Shown: positions 37,394 through 46,378 of the stretch, piece by piece
How positions within the stretch are numbered: the stretch's first letter is position 1
How the letters are laid out: every line of letters begins with the position of its first letter
Source of the DNA: Streptomyces xanthophaeus
GTDB taxonomy: Bacteria > Actinomycetota > Actinomycetes > Streptomycetales > Streptomycetaceae
Assembly (NCBI RefSeq): GCF_000725805.1
Contig: NZ_JOFT01000034.1
Coordinates: 1 to 64,000 of the forward strand
DNA length: 64,000 bases
Reading direction: 5' to 3'
Made by a program: the position numbers and the translations under genes
Notes under the pieces: model-generated
Databases searched by the model: none
Told to the model about the DNA's origin: nothing
What the model saw: only the letters and a program-made list of their open reading frames with translations

Positions 37394-38124
37394 TCGGGCC
37401 CGCTCTCGCCGGCCCGCAGGACGTAGCCCACCCCGCGCACCGTGTGGACGAGCCGGGGCTCGCCCCCCGCCTCGGTCTTGCGGCGCAGGTACATCACGTA
37501 CACGTCCAGGGAGTTGGAGCTGGGCTCGAAGTCGAAGCCCCACACGGTCTTCAGGATCTGCTCGCGGGTCAGGACCTGGCGCGGGTGCGCGAGGAACATC
37601 TCCAGCAGGGTGAACTCGGTCCGGGTCAGTTCCACCGGGCGCCCGGCCCGGCGCACCTCGCGGGTCGCGAGGTCCATCCGCAGGTCGCCGAAGGACAGGA
37701 CGTCCTCGGGGCCGTCGGGGCCCGCCTGCGGGGCGGCGTAGGAGCTGCGGCGCAGCAGGGCGCGGACGCGTGCGAACAGCTCGTCCAGCTCGAACGGCTT
37801 GACGAGGTAGTCGTCGGCGCCCGCGTCGAGGCCGGTGACGCGGTCGCCGACGGTGTCGCGGGCGGTGAGCATCAGGACCGGTATGACGCTGCCCGTGGCG
37901 CGCAGCCTGCGGGCGGCCGTCAGCCCGTCCATACGGGGCATCTGGATGTCCAGGACGATCAGGTCCGGGGCGTACGAGGCGGCCTTGTCCAGGGCGTCGA
38001 GCCCGTCGACGGCGGTCTGCACGGCGTACCCCTCGAAGGCCAGGCTGCGGCGCAGGGCTTCGCGCACGGCCGGCTCGTCGTCGACGACGAGGACGCGCTG
38101 CTGGTCGCCTTCGGCGGGATTCAT
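37390..38124 (-). CDS. OmpR family response regulator
   Basis: A 244-residue regulator with a receiver domain (acidic pair Asp15/Asp16, phosphorylated Asp59 in [13 protein letters not shown], Thr87, Lys in LVKPFE) and a winged-helix DNA-binding domain with [20 protein letters not shown] and VYVMYLRRK. It is coupled to the sensor kinase by a 4-bp overlap. The combination with a trypsin-like protease gene directly upstream is reminiscent of mprA-mprB-pepD of mycobacteria, which handle envelope stress. Confidence 0.94.
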   Translation of the reverse strand: MNPAEGDQQRVLVVDDEPAVREALRRSLAFEGYAVQTAVDGLDALDKAASYAPDLIVLDIQMPRMDGLTAARRLRATGSVIPVLMLTARDTVGDRVTGLDAGADDYLVKPFELDELFARVRALLRRSSYAAPQAGPDGPEDVLSFGDLRMDLATREVRRAGRPVELTRTEFTLLEMFLAHPRQVLTREQILKTVWGFDFEPSSNSLDVYVMYLRRKTEAGGEPRLVHTVRGVGYVLRAGESGPE

Positions 38125-38258
38125 GGGTGCTCCCCCAGGGATGGTCGTGGTCGTCCGGGCCGTGCCTCCGCGGCCCCCGCGCGGGCGCGGGGCGCCTTCA
38201 CGGAGACCCTCCCCAGCGTCGCACGCGGGCGGCGGCGGACCGGCCAGGGACGGCGCGG

Positions 38259-39461
38259 TCAGAAGGTGGTGCCGAGCCCGGTGTTGCCGTTCCCGCTGCC
38301 GTTCGTCCCGGATCCGCCGCCCGCGCCGCCGGGGCCGCCCTTGCGGAGGGAGTCCAGGTCGGCCTTGATCGTGTTGACCGGGATGGCGAAGCCCAGGCCC
38401 ACGCTGCCGGCGCCGGAACCGCTGCTGGAGGGGGAGTAGATCGCGGAGGGCATGCCCACGATCTCGCCGTTCATGTTGACGAGGGCGCCGCCGGAGTTGC
38501 CGGGGTTCAGGGAGGCGTCCGTCTGGATGGCCTTGTACGACGTGGTGTCGGAGCCGGTGTCCCCGTTGAACTGCCGGCCGCCGTACGAGAACGGCCAGCC
38601 GCCCCCGTCCTGCTGGCGCTGGGGCGACTGCTGCTCCGACTTGGGCACGTTCACCTCGCGCTCCAGCGCGGAGACGATGCCGCTGGTGACCGTGCCGGTG
38701 AGGCGGTCGGGGGAGCCGATCGCGACGACCTGGTCGCCGACCTTGAGGCCGCCGGAGTCGCCCAGCTTGGCCGGCTTGAGCCCGGAGGCGTTCTCCAGCT
38801 TGATCAGGGCCAGGTCCTTGTCGGGGTCGGTACCGACGATCTTGGCGTTGTACTTCTTGCCGTCGCTGGTCGTCACCTGGATCTGCGAGGCGCCGTTCAC
38901 GACGTGGTTGTTGGTGACGATCTCGCCGTCGGCGCTCAGGACGATGCCGGAGCCGGTGCCCTGCCCGGAGGCCGTGCCGGTGTCGATGCGCACCACGGAG
39001 GGGCTGACCTGCTCGGCCACGCCGGTGACGGTGCCGTTGCCGGACTGCGAGACGTTGGTGCCGTTGACTCCGCCGCCGGAGCTCCCGTGCGAGCCCGTCA
39101 GCTGCTGGACGGCGGCCGCGGTGCCGCCGCCGATCAGTGCCGCCGCGAGGGCGACCGCGGCCAGCAGCGCGACCGGGCGCTTGGCACGGGGCGCGGGCGC
39201 GGCGGCGTGGGCCGGGCCGCCGGGGCCGATGGGGCCGCCGGGGATGCTCGGGGGGACCGTCTCGCCGATCAGGACCGGCGGCTGGTGCGCCTCGTGCCAG
39301 CCCGGCGCGGCGGGCGGGTACGAGGGCGGCGGCGGGTAGGCCCCGGCCGCGGCGTCCTGCGCCAGCCGGTCGCGCCCCCGCTGCCAGTCCTCGCCGAAGG
39401 GCGCGTGCTGGGTCGGGCTCTCCTGCGGGTACTCGCCTTCGCGGCGGAAGCTGTCGGTCAT
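38259..39461 (-). CDS. Membrane-anchored S1C (HtrA-like) serine protease without PDZ
   Basis: A 400-residue protein with a cytoplasmic Pro-rich N terminus (about 1-95), one helix (97-117), and an extracellular trypsin-like domain with His186 (TNNHVV), Asp216 (DKDLALI) and Ser323 ([12 protein letters not shown]), so the triad is complete. HtrA/DegP proteases normally carry a C-terminal PDZ domain; here the protein ends in a Gly/Ser/Asn-rich tail straight after the protease domain. It lies 134 bp upstream of the two-component pair and probably belongs to its regulon. Confidence 0.93.
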   Translation of the reverse strand: MTDSFRREGEYPQESPTQHAPFGEDWQRGRDRLAQDAAAGAYPPPPSYPPAAPGWHEAHQPPVLIGETVPPSIPGGPIGPGGPAHAAAPAPRAKRPVALLAAVALAAALIGGGTAAAVQQLTGSHGSSGGGVNGTNVSQSGNGTVTGVAEQVSPSVVRIDTGTASGQGTGSGIVLSADGEIVTNNHVVNGASQIQVTTSDGKKYNAKIVGTDPDKDLALIKLENASGLKPAKLGDSGGLKVGDQVVAIGSPDRLTGTVTSGIVSALEREVNVPKSEQQSPQRQQDGGGWPFSYGGRQFNGDTGSDTTSYKAIQTDASLNPGNSGGALVNMNGEIVGMPSAIYSPSSSGSGAGSVGLGFAIPVNTIKADLDSLRKGGPGGAGGGSGTNGSGNGNTGLGTTF

Positions 39462-39573
39462 GACTATGACTGTGGCCGCCGATGATGAGAGCTTCCTGAG
39501 CCTGGTCTGAGAAGCCCGACAGAACCGCGTATGCCCGGAATAAGGCCCGGACCCGCGGGCCCGGGCGCAGCGG

Positions 39574-40596
39574 TCAGCGGCAGCCGCAGGAGCGGCGGAT
39601 CACCAGGGCCGAGGGGAACTGCTTCAGGCGTTCGCGGCGGGATCCGGCGATGCGCAGGCCGTCGTCCAGGACGAGGTCCACCGCCGCGCGGGCCATCGCC
39701 GGGCGGTCCGAGGCGATGGTGGTCAGCGGCGGGTCCGTCAGGGCCGCCTCCTTGACGTCGTCGAAACCGGCCACGGCCAGTTCCCCGGGCACGTCGATGC
39801 GCAGCTCGCGCGCCGCGCGCAGCAGGCCGATCGCCTGGTCGTCCGTGGCGCAGAAGATGGCCGGCGGCCGGTCCGGGCCGGACAGGACCTCCAGGGCCAC
39901 GCGGTAGGCGTCGTAGCGGTTGTACGGGGCCTGGAAGAGCCGTCCTTCGACCGAGCGGCCGGATTCCAGCATGGCCCGGCGCCAGCCCTCGACGTGGTCG
40001 GCGACGGGGTCGCCGACCTCCGGGGTGGTCTCGACGCCGCCGAGGCAGGCGACGTACGGGTGCCCGTGCTCCAGCAGGTGGCGGGTGGCGAGCTGGGCGC
40101 CGCCGATGTCGTCGGTGACCACGGCCACGTCGTCGATCGCCTCGGGCCGCTCGTGCAGCAGCACCACCCGGGCGTCCCAGGCCTCGATCTCGGAGGCGGC
40201 GCGCTCGCTCATGCCCTGGCTGACCAGGATCAGGCCGGAGACCCGCATGCCGAGGAAGGCCCGCAGGTAGTGGACCTCGCGCTCGTCGCGGTAGTCGGAG
40301 TTGCCGACCAGCACCATCTTCCCGCGCTCGGCCGCGGCCTGTTCGACCGCGTGCGCCATCTCCGCGAAGAAGGGCTGCCGGGCGTCCGGGACGATCATGC
40401 CTATGAGGTCGGTGCGCCGCGAGGCCATCGCCTGGGCGACCCGGTCCGGGCGGTAGCCCAGTTCCTTGATCGCGGCGAGGACACGCTCGCGCGTGGCCGG
40501 GGCAACCGGCCGGGGTCCGTTGTTGATGACGTAGCTCACGACGGCGGTAGAGGTACCCGCAAGTCGCGCCACGTCATCCCGCGTCACCTTGGCCAC
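39574..40596 (-). CDS. LacI family transcriptional regulator
   Basis: A 340-residue regulator with the LacI HTH at the start ([20 protein letters not shown]), the hinge helix [14 protein letters not shown] and a periplasmic-binding-protein-like sensor domain ([45 protein letters not shown]). The protein ends in RSCGCR. Its ligand, probably a sugar, and its targets are unknown, as no sugar transport genes lie nearby. It is coded just downstream of glnR, 24 bp away, and may be cotranscribed. Confidence 0.93.
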   Translation of the reverse strand: MAKVTRDDVARLAGTSTAVVSYVINNGPRPVAPATRERVLAAIKELGYRPDRVAQAMASRRTDLIGMIVPDARQPFFAEMAHAVEQAAAERGKMVLVGNSDYRDEREVHYLRAFLGMRVSGLILVSQGMSERAASEIEAWDARVVLLHERPEAIDDVAVVTDDIGGAQLATRHLLEHGHPYVACLGGVETTPEVGDPVADHVEGWRRAMLESGRSVEGRLFQAPYNRYDAYRVALEVLSGPDRPPAIFCATDDQAIGLLRAARELRIDVPGELAVAGFDDVKEAALTDPPLTTIASDRPAMARAAVDLVLDDGLRIAGSRRERLKQFPSALVIRRSCGCR

Positions 40597-40620
40597 GCGC
40601 GGAAGTCTACGCGGGGTGAC

Positions 40621-41460
40621 CTACCTCTGGGCAGGGCGTCCTGAGGAGTGGATGCTCACAGGGTCTTCGGCCGACCGGGTGACGGCCGCGGGAGTCTTCG
40701 CGGCTGCCTGCGGAGCGGTCTGTGCCGCGCTCTGCGCGGCCGTCTTCGCGGCGGCCTGGGCCGCGGCCTCGGCGGCGGCCCGTTCCACCTTCTCCGGGGT
40801 GACGAAGCGGTAGCCGACGTTGCGGACCGTGCCGATCAGCGACTCGTGCTCGGGGCCGAGCTTGGCGCGCAGGCGCCGTACGTGCACGTCCACCGTCCGG
40901 GTGCCGCCGAAGTAGTCGTAGCCCCAGACCTCCTGCAGCAGCTGGGCGCGGGTGAAGACCCGGCCGGGGTGCTGCGCGAGGTACTTGAGCAGCTCGAACT
41001 CCTTGAAGGTGAGGTCGAGCACCCGCCCCTTGAGCTTGGCGGAGTACGTGGCCTCGTCGACCGAGAGGTCGCCGTTGCGGATCTCCATCGGGGAGTCGTC
41101 GGACCCGAGCTGCTGACGGCCGGTGGCCAGCCGCAGCCGTGCCTCGACCTCGGCCGGGCCGGCGGTGTCGAGGAGGACGTCGTCGATGCCCCAGTCGGCG
41201 GTGACGGCCGCGAGGCCGCCCTCGGTGACGACGAGGATCAGCGGACAGCCCGGACCGGTGGAGCGCAGCAGCTGGCACAGCGACCGCACCTGCGGCAGGT
41301 CGCGGCGCCCGTCCACGAGGATGACATCGGCGCCCGGGGTGTCCACGAGGGCCGGGCCCTCGGCGGGAGCGACCCGGACGCTGTGCAGCAGCAGGCCGAG
41401 GGCGGGCAGCACCTCGGTGGACGGCTGCAGTGCGTTGGTGAGCAGCAGGAGTGAGCTCAT
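40621..41460 (-). CDS. glnR: GlnR, global nitrogen regulator
   Basis: Orphan OmpR-type regulator of nitrogen metabolism in actinomycetes (glnA, amtB, nirB and others). The atypical receiver keeps Asp50 in [10 protein letters not shown] but not the full acidic pocket or the switch residues, as known for GlnR, which works without phosphorylation by a partner kinase. The winged helix (about 130-230) has [20 protein letters not shown] and [14 protein letters not shown]. The C terminus is Ala-rich with a tail of about 30 residues, making it 279 residues, slightly longer than the S. coelicolor protein. The start is ATG 41460. Confidence 0.96.
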   Translation of the reverse strand: MSSLLLLTNALQPSTEVLPALGLLLHSVRVAPAEGPALVDTPGADVILVDGRRDLPQVRSLCQLLRSTGPGCPLILVVTEGGLAAVTADWGIDDVLLDTAGPAEVEARLRLATGRQQLGSDDSPMEIRNGDLSVDEATYSAKLKGRVLDLTFKEFELLKYLAQHPGRVFTRAQLLQEVWGYDYFGGTRTVDVHVRRLRAKLGPEHESLIGTVRNVGYRFVTPEKVERAAAEAAAQAAAKTAAQSAAQTAPQAAAKTPAAVTRSAEDPVSIHSSGRPAQR

Positions 41461-41915
41461 GCCCGACCACCCCGCCCCGTTCCGGTCGGCCGGTCAAGCA
41501 CGTTTCGCTGGTCCATCACGTCGGTTCCTCCTCGGTCCCGTCGAGGACGTGCTGCTTCGTACGTGGTGCGTCTCGTACGGCGTCCGTACGGCCCCGCGCC
41601 CTGGGGCCCGGACGGACGCCACTGTTCTCGGTTCGTTCAACGTGCTGAAAGCACAAAAGGACCCGGGGGCAACGTTGCCCGGATCCTCACGCCAGCAGAA
41701 TAGCCCACCGGTGCTTTCGAGGCCGAGGCCCCGACGGGTTCCACTTCTGTGGTTCGTGCCACGCCCGCAGCCCGTTTATGACCCGGTTTCACCGTATGGG
41801 TGGACCCCCGCCGGGCCGGGTGGGCGCACACGGGGCGCGCGGTGGCACGCCGGGGCGGGGGCGGGGAGGGGTCATCATGGAGGCCGACGGTAGAGAGCCG
41901 ACGATAGGAGCTGCA
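41461..41915. other. glnR / thiS-like divergent intergenic region
   Basis: A 455-base gap that must hold the glnR promoter and that of the ThiS/MoaD-like gene. The sequence cgtgctgaaagcac (41641-41654) is a short inverted repeat (gtgct/agcac). I looked for a GlnR box (gTnAC-N6-GaAAC) and found only partial matches. An ATG at 41877 in frame with the ThiS-like gene would extend that protein by 13 residues. Confidence 0.4.
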
Positions 41916-42170
41916 GTGGCAACCGGAACCATCCGCTACTGGGCGGCGGCCAAGGCCGCGGCCAAGACGGCGGAGGAGCCGTACTCGGCGCGGACACTGG
42001 CCGAGGCGCTCGACGCCGTGCGGGAACGCCACCCCGGGGAACTGACCCGGGTCCTGCTGCGCTGCTCCTTCCTCGTGAACGACGAGCCCGTGGGCAAGCG
42101 CCCGCACGATGCCGTCCAGCTGACCGAGGGGGGCACCGTCGAGGTGCTCCCGCCGTTCGCGGGCGGGTGA
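41916..42170 (+). CDS. ThiS/MoaD family sulfur-carrier protein
   Basis: An 84-residue ubiquitin-like protein ending in Gly-Gly (VEVLPPFAGG), the C terminus that is adenylated and thiocarboxylated in ThiS/MoaD proteins. The start IRYWAAAKAAAKTAEE and the central FLVNDEPV and LTEGGTVEVLPP strands fit MoaD. The start GTG 41916 has aggag five bases upstream and gives the typical length. Which pathway (molybdopterin, thiamine or another sulfur transfer) it serves cannot be seen; the downstream cysA sulfurtransferase cluster is suggestive. Confidence 0.87.
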   Translation: MATGTIRYWAAAKAAAKTAEEPYSARTLAEALDAVRERHPGELTRVLLRCSFLVNDEPVGKRPHDAVQLTEGGTVEVLPPFAGG

Positions 42171-42180
42171 GCGGAACCCG

Positions 42181-43827
42181 ATGACTACACCGAGCACGCC
42201 TGAGGAACAGCAGCAACAGCAAGAGCAGCAGCAGCACCAGCAGCAGCACCAACAGCAACAGCAACAGCAACAGCAAGAGCAGTACCAGCAGTACCAGCAG
42301 GATCCGTACGGGACCCAGACCTGGCAGGCCGAGACCTGGGAGACCGGCTACCAGCCGGTGCACCCGCCGCTGGGCGCGGTGCCCGGGCAGCCGGTGGCGC
42401 CCGAGGGCTGGTTCCGGGACGAGGCCCCCCATACCCCGGCCCCGGCCCCGGCCGAGGAGACCGCGTACCTGCCGCCGTACCAGGACGCCGGTCAGCAGCA
42501 GCAGGGCGTGGCTCCGGACGGCTGGTTCCGCGACGAGGTCCAGGCCCCGCAGGCCCCCCAGGCCCAGGCTGCGGCGCCCGCCCAGGACTGGTCCCTGGCG
42601 GCCGAGACGGCCTATCTGCCGCCGTACCAGGAGCCCGTGGCCCCGGCCCAGGCCTCGGCCGAGGAGACCGCGTACCTGCCGCCGTACCAGGACGCCGGTC
42701 AGCAGCAGCAGGGCGCGGCTGCGGACGGCTGGTTCCGCGACGAGGTCCAGGCCCCGCAGGCCCCCCAGGCCCAGGCGCCCGTCCAGGACTGGTCCCGGGG
42801 CGGTTCGCCCTGGCCGGACGTCTCCGCGGCCGAGCAGACCGCGTACCTGCCGCCACAGGAGCCGGCACCTGCCCAGGCCCCGGCCCCGCATTCGGCCGAG
42901 GAGACGGCGTACCTGCCGCCCTACCCCGGCCCGGCGGCCGACGCTGCCCAGGGCCCGGCCCGTGCTCACGGCGCCCACGCCGCCCCGGCCCACGCCGCCC
43001 CGGCTCCGGCCCCGGCTCCGGGTGAGGAGCCGGCCTGGTCGCCGCCGACCCTCGCGGGCAACACCATCCGCGCGGTCGACCCCGCGCAGGCCCGCGCCGA
43101 AGGCCTCTCGCCGATCATCGACCCGGGTCCGCAGTCGGCCCTGCTGACCGCCGCCCTCGGGGTGCTGCTGGCCGTGGCCGCCGCCCTCGGGGAGTTCGCC
43201 CTGCTCGTGCCGCTGATCGCGCTCCAGGGCCTCACCGCGGCCGGCTGGTTCCGTCTCAACGGGATGTGGCCGGCCCGCCAGGGCATCGCCCTGGCCTTCC
43301 TCGGGGCCCTCGTCGCCGATGCCGCCGTGCTCGCGGTGGACCGGCCGTACGGCCCCGGCGCGATCATCGGGACGCTCGGCGCCTGGGTGCTGCTCACGCT
43401 GGTGCTCCAGCTGCGCAGCCACGCCGATCCGGACGAGCGGATGTACGGCCTGATGGCCTCCGTGGCCTCGGCCGCCCTCGCCATCGTCTGCGCGGGCTAT
43501 CTGGCCGCCGGTTCCGAAGCCGTCACCGTCGGCGGCGCGGCCGTCGCCGCTGCCGTCTTCGCCCGCGCGCTCCCGCTGCCCACCGCGCCCTCGGTGGGCG
43601 TCTCGCTGGCCTCCGCCGCGGGTGCGGGCATCGCGGTCGGCGGGCTGACCGTCGGGGCGGGCGGCGGGGCGCTGCTCGGGCTGGCCGCCGGGGTGTGCGC
43701 CCTGATCGGGCTGCGCGTGGCGGCGTACGACTACCCGTCGAAGTTCGTGCACATGACGGCCGGTGTCGCGCTGCCGCTGGCGGCCGCCGCACCCGCCGTC
43801 TACCTGATCGGCCGGGTGGTGGGCTGA
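42181..43827 (+). CDS. Poly-Q/repeat-rich N terminus on a polytopic membrane protein
   Basis: A 548-residue protein in two parts. Residues 9-40 are almost pure Gln with His and Glu. Residues 70-280 form a disordered region with three GWFRDE units and five E[TQ]TAYLPP(Y) units (ETAYLPPYQ and variants) separated by Pro/Ala/Gln. The C-terminal 240 residues contain about eight hydrophobic helices (from SALLTAALGVLLAVAAALG to LPLAAAAPAVYLIGRVVG). The repeats would lie in the cytoplasm and look like docking or phosphorylation sites (conserved Thr and Tyr). It starts 10 bp after the ThiS-like gene, so they are likely cotranscribed. No known function. Confidence 0.85.
   Translation: MTTPSTPEEQQQQQEQQQHQQQHQQQQQQQQQEQYQQYQQDPYGTQTWQAETWETGYQPVHPPLGAVPGQPVAPEGWFRDEAPHTPAPAPAEETAYLPPYQDAGQQQQGVAPDGWFRDEVQAPQAPQAQAAAPAQDWSLAAETAYLPPYQEPVAPAQASAEETAYLPPYQDAGQQQQGAAADGWFRDEVQAPQAPQAQAPVQDWSRGGSPWPDVSAAEQTAYLPPQEPAPAQAPAPHSAEETAYLPPYPGPAADAAQGPARAHGAHAAPAHAAPAPAPAPGEEPAWSPPTLAGNTIRAVDPAQARAEGLSPIIDPGPQSALLTAALGVLLAVAAALGEFALLVPLIALQGLTAAGWFRLNGMWPARQGIALAFLGALVADAAVLAVDRPYGPGAIIGTLGAWVLLTLVLQLRSHADPDERMYGLMASVASAALAIVCAGYLAAGSEAVTVGGAAVAAAVFARALPLPTAPSVGVSLASAAGAGIAVGGLTVGAGGGALLGLAAGVCALIGLRVAAYDYPSKFVHMTAGVALPLAAAAPAVYLIGRVVG
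42451..42569 (+). repeat. 119-bp direct repeat inside the poly-Q membrane protein gene
   Basis: Bases 42451-42569 recur almost unchanged at 42658-42776 (few substitutions), 207 bp or 69 codons apart. Each copy codes for AEETAYLPPYQDAGQQQQG followed by DGWFRDEVQAPQAPQAQ. A recent in-frame duplication is the simplest explanation. Confidence 0.88.
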
Positions 43828-43892
43828 CGGCCGCTTCACGGCCGAGCATGGTCAACTAGAACGCACGTACCGATTAGTAGGGGGTGGGACGC

Positions 43893-44609
43893 GTGCGTTT
43901 CCTGCGCATCTTTGTGATCGTCGTCGTGGTGCTGGGGGCCCTGCTCGCCGGGGTGGACCGCTGGGCGGTCGGCTACGCCGAGAACCGGCTGGCCGACCGG
44001 ATACAGGCCCGGCAGGGGCTGTCCGGCAGCACCGACGTGGAGATACACGGCTTCCCCTTCCTGACCCAGGCGCTCAGCCACGACCTGGACCGGGTCGACC
44101 TGCGCCTCAAGGGCGTGGACGCCACGGCGGACGGCCGCAAGACGCGTCTGTCGGAGCTCACCGCGCGCTTCCACGGCGTGAAGCTGAACGGGGACTACAC
44201 CGGCGGCACCGCCGAGCGGGCCGAGGGCTCCGCGCTGATCACGTACGCGGACCTCACCGCGGCCTCGCAGACCGGTGCGACGCTGACCTACGGCGGGGCC
44301 CCGAACAAGGTGAAGGTCACCGCGACCGTCGAGGTCCTCGGCAAGTCCCTGACGCGCAGCGTGGTGTCCAGCGTCAGCCTGGTGGACGCCGAGGGCGGCA
44401 AGGGCGGCAAGATCGTCCGGGTGCGCGCCGACGAGGTGCCGGGCGAGGGCATTCCGGGGATCGAGAAGATGGTCCGCAAGAAGACCGACTTCGACCGCAG
44501 GCTCGACGACGGCCTCCCGGCCGGGCTCCAGCTGACGGCGCTGACCTCGGACGAGGCCGGTGTGCACCTCACGCTGGGCGGCTCGGACGTGGTGCTGGCC
44601 GGATCGTGA
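43893..44609 (+). CDS. DUF2993 (LmeA-like) phospholipid-binding protein
   Basis: A 238-residue protein with one N-terminal helix (VRFLRIFVIVVVVLGALLAGVD) that is either a signal anchor or a cleaved signal, followed by an alpha/beta domain of the DUF2993 family: RWAVGYAENRLADRI, STDVEIHGFPFLTQALSHDLDRVDLRLKG split by short loops. In mycobacteria LmeA binds phospholipids and acts in lipomannan maturation. GTG 43893 gives the shortest basic N terminus, while GTG 43884 is equally in frame. It ends before a terminator-like hairpin and the cysA leader. Confidence 0.82.
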   Translation: MRFLRIFVIVVVVLGALLAGVDRWAVGYAENRLADRIQARQGLSGSTDVEIHGFPFLTQALSHDLDRVDLRLKGVDATADGRKTRLSELTARFHGVKLNGDYTGGTAERAEGSALITYADLTAASQTGATLTYGGAPNKVKVTATVEVLGKSLTRSVVSSVSLVDAEGGKGGKIVRVRADEVPGEGIPGIEKMVRKKTDFDRRLDDGLPAGLQLTALTSDEAGVHLTLGGSDVVLAGS

Positions 44610-44650
44610 GACGGAGGGGTCCGCTCCGCAGATGGACGGGCCCCACGGGG

Positions 44651-44684
44651 CGCCCCGGGGGCGGCGCGGCGGCCGCCCGGGGCG
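44651..44684 (+). terminator. GC-rich hairpin after the DUF2993 gene
   Basis: Inverted repeat cgccccggg / cccggggcg with further G-C pairs inside, 40 bases after the DUF2993 stop and ahead of the cysA promoter. No clear T run. Confidence 0.55.
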
Positions 44685-44732
44685 TTCGTATCCCACTATT
44701 CGGACGATCCTGTCTCGGAATATGACACGCCG

Positions 44733-44762
44733 GTGACAGGGCGGCTGATTCGTCCCTACGAT
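44733..44762 (+). promoter_or_regulatory. Putative sigma-70-type promoter of the cysA leader
   Basis: GTGACA at 44733-44738, an 18-base spacer and TACGAT at 44757-44762. The predicted transcript start, about seven bases after the -10, coincides with the ATG of the leader peptide at 44771, so that mRNA would be leaderless. Confidence 0.6.
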
Positions 44763-44770
44763 CCATGGCT

Positions 44771-44854
44771 ATGAAGCATCAGCAGGCGGACCTCACGAAG
44801 CGGCGGGCAGTAGACCTGTGTCGCGTCGCCGCCATGCTCTGTCGATCCATGTGA
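44771..44854 (+). CDS. Cysteine-containing leader peptide of the cysA operon
   Basis: A 27-codon frame beginning MKHQQADLTKRR, then AVDLCRVAAMLCRSM and a TGA. It has two tgt cysteine codons (44819 and 44840) near its end and lies 209 bases before the cysA sulfurtransferase. Short peptides with the same [K/R]RRxVDLCRVxxxLCR pattern are known upstream of sulfur genes in actinobacteria, and cysteine-rich leaderless short ORFs act as cysteine-responsive attenuators in mycobacteria. Ribosome stalling at the Cys codons when Cys-tRNA is low would control the operon. In-frame ATG 44765 is possible, but the promoter position favours leaderless translation from 44771. Confidence 0.75.
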   Translation: MKHQQADLTKRRAVDLCRVAAMLCRSM

Positions 44855-45063
44855 CCTGTGAGCGCATCCGCTCCACCCAGCCGGACGACAGCCTTTCCCG
44901 CGTGACCGCACCCGCCTCCTGATCCCTGCCGCCTCCCCGCGCAGGACCGGTGAGCGTACCCGGACGCACGCAAGCACCACCCGCAGCCAGCAGGTTTCAC
45001 GGCCCGCAGGTCCGCAGCCGTACCAGCACAGCCCCGCCGCACACTGCCCCGGAGGAGAACATC

Positions 45064-45909
45064 ATGAGCCGCAGCGACGTCCTCGTAGACGCCGACTGGG
45101 TCGAGGCCCACCTGAACGACGCGAACGTCGTCATCGTCGAGGTGGACGAGGACACGTCCGCGTACGACAAGAACCACATCACCAACGCCGTCCGGATCGA
45201 CTGGAAGAGCGACCTCCAGGACCCGGTCCGCCGTGACTTCGTGGACCAGGAGGGCTTCGAGAAGCTCCTCTCCGCCAAGGGCATCTCCAACGACGACACC
45301 GTCGTCCTCTACGGCGGCAACAACAACTGGTTCGCGTCCTACGCCTACTGGTACTTCAAGCTCTACGGCCACCAGGACGTCAAGCTCCTCGACGGCGGCC
45401 GCAAGAAGTGGGAGCTCGACTCCCGCGACCTGGTCGACGGCAAGGACGTCCCGAACCGCCCGGCCACCGAGTACAAGGCCAAGGCCCAGGACACCTCGAT
45501 CCGCGCCTTCCGCGACGACGTCGTGAGCGCGATCGGCTCCCTGAACCTGGTCGACGTCCGCTCGCCCGACGAGTTCTCCGGCAAGCTGCTCGCCCCGGCG
45601 CACCTCCCGCAGGAGCAGTCGCAGCGTCCCGGCCACGTGCCGAGCGCCCGCAACATCCCGTGGTCGAAGAACGCCAACGACGACGGCACCTTCAAGTCGG
45701 ACGAAGACCTGACCGCCCTCTACGAGGCCGAGCAGGTCGACCTGGCGAAGGACACCATCGCCTACTGCCGCATCGGTGAGCGCTCCGCGCTCACGTGGTT
45801 CGTCCTGCACGAGCTCCTGGGCCAGGAGAACGTCAAGAACTACGACGGTTCGTGGACCGAGTACGGCTCGCTGGTCGGCGTGCCGATCGAGCTCGGCCCC
45901 AACAAGTAA
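45064..45909 (+). CDS. cysA: Thiosulfate sulfurtransferase (rhodanese) CysA
   Basis: Moves sulfane sulfur from thiosulfate to cyanide or a thiol acceptor. The 281-residue protein has two rhodanese domains; the first lacks an active Cys, and the second has Cys235 in the loop AYCRIGERS, the active-site thiolate. Characteristic VDVRSPDEFSGK, GHVPSARNIPW and NYDGSWTEYG elements are present. It is cytoplasmic. It is followed by the DUF1416 gene 62 bp on, an invariant actinobacterial partner, and is preceded by a cysteine-containing leader, which suggests regulation by sulfur supply. Start ATG 45064 follows ggagga. Confidence 0.94.
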   Translation: MSRSDVLVDADWVEAHLNDANVVIVEVDEDTSAYDKNHITNAVRIDWKSDLQDPVRRDFVDQEGFEKLLSAKGISNDDTVVLYGGNNNWFASYAYWYFKLYGHQDVKLLDGGRKKWELDSRDLVDGKDVPNRPATEYKAKAQDTSIRAFRDDVVSAIGSLNLVDVRSPDEFSGKLLAPAHLPQEQSQRPGHVPSARNIPWSKNANDDGTFKSDEDLTALYEAEQVDLAKDTIAYCRIGERSALTWFVLHELLGQENVKNYDGSWTEYGSLVGVPIELGPNK

Positions 45910-45971
45910 CCCTGCCGGGCACGCAGGGCCCGTAGTAGCCAGTACGACCTCTCTAGGACAGGACAGAGAAC

Positions 45972-46262
45972 ATGTGTGGAGCACAGATCGGCGGGCCCGA
46001 CCTCGCCACGCTGAAGCCCGGTGAGACCGCGATCCAGGGTCAGATCACCAAGGGCGGCGAGCCGGTGTCCGGTTACGTCCGTCTGCTGGACTCGACCGGC
46101 GAGTTCACCGCCGAGGTCCCGACCTCGGCCACCGGCCAGTTCCGCTTCTACGCCGCCACCGGCTCCTGGACGCTGCGGGCGCTCGTCCCGGGTGCCACGG
46201 CGGACCGCAGCGTCGTGGTCGCCGAGGCCGGCGGCGTGACGGACGTGGCGATCGCGGTCTGA
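45972..46262 (+). CDS. DUF1416 protein, partner of CysA
   Basis: A 96-residue protein beginning MCGAQIGGPDL, with a Cys at position 2, followed by a beta-rich domain (ETAIQGQITKGGEPVSGYVRL, split into strands; TAEVPTSATGQFRFYAA). This is the actinobacterial DUF1416 family, nearly always beside cysA and thought to act in sulfur metabolism, perhaps as the sulfur acceptor through its N-terminal Cys (my inference). It ends in a strong terminator. Confidence 0.9.
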   Translation: MCGAQIGGPDLATLKPGETAIQGQITKGGEPVSGYVRLLDSTGEFTAEVPTSATGQFRFYAATGSWTLRALVPGATADRSVVVAEAGGVTDVAIAV

Positions 46263-46293
46263 CCGACCGTGCTCGAACACTGATCGACCGGCC

Positions 46294-46348
46294 GAAGGGC
46301 CGCACCTCCGGGGGTTGGACGCCACTGGACCGAGGTGCGGCCCTTCGC
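46294..46348 (+). terminator. Terminator of the cysA operon
   Basis: Perfect 16-bp arms cgaagggccgcacctc / gaggtgcggcccttcg with a 23-base loop, 31 bases after the DUF1416 stop. Confidence 0.82.
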
Positions 46349-46378
46349 GCCTTTCCGTTTCCGCCCTACGCTGGAGAC

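Noticed and set aside
41629..41656. Possible GlnR box upstream of glnR
   Set aside because: Only partial agreement with gTnAC-N6-GaAAC, and no second half-site at the usual distance.
44610..44732. Possible tRNA or riboswitch before cysA
   Set aside because: No cloverleaf and no conserved riboswitch core; the stretch is a terminator-like GC hairpin followed by a promoter.
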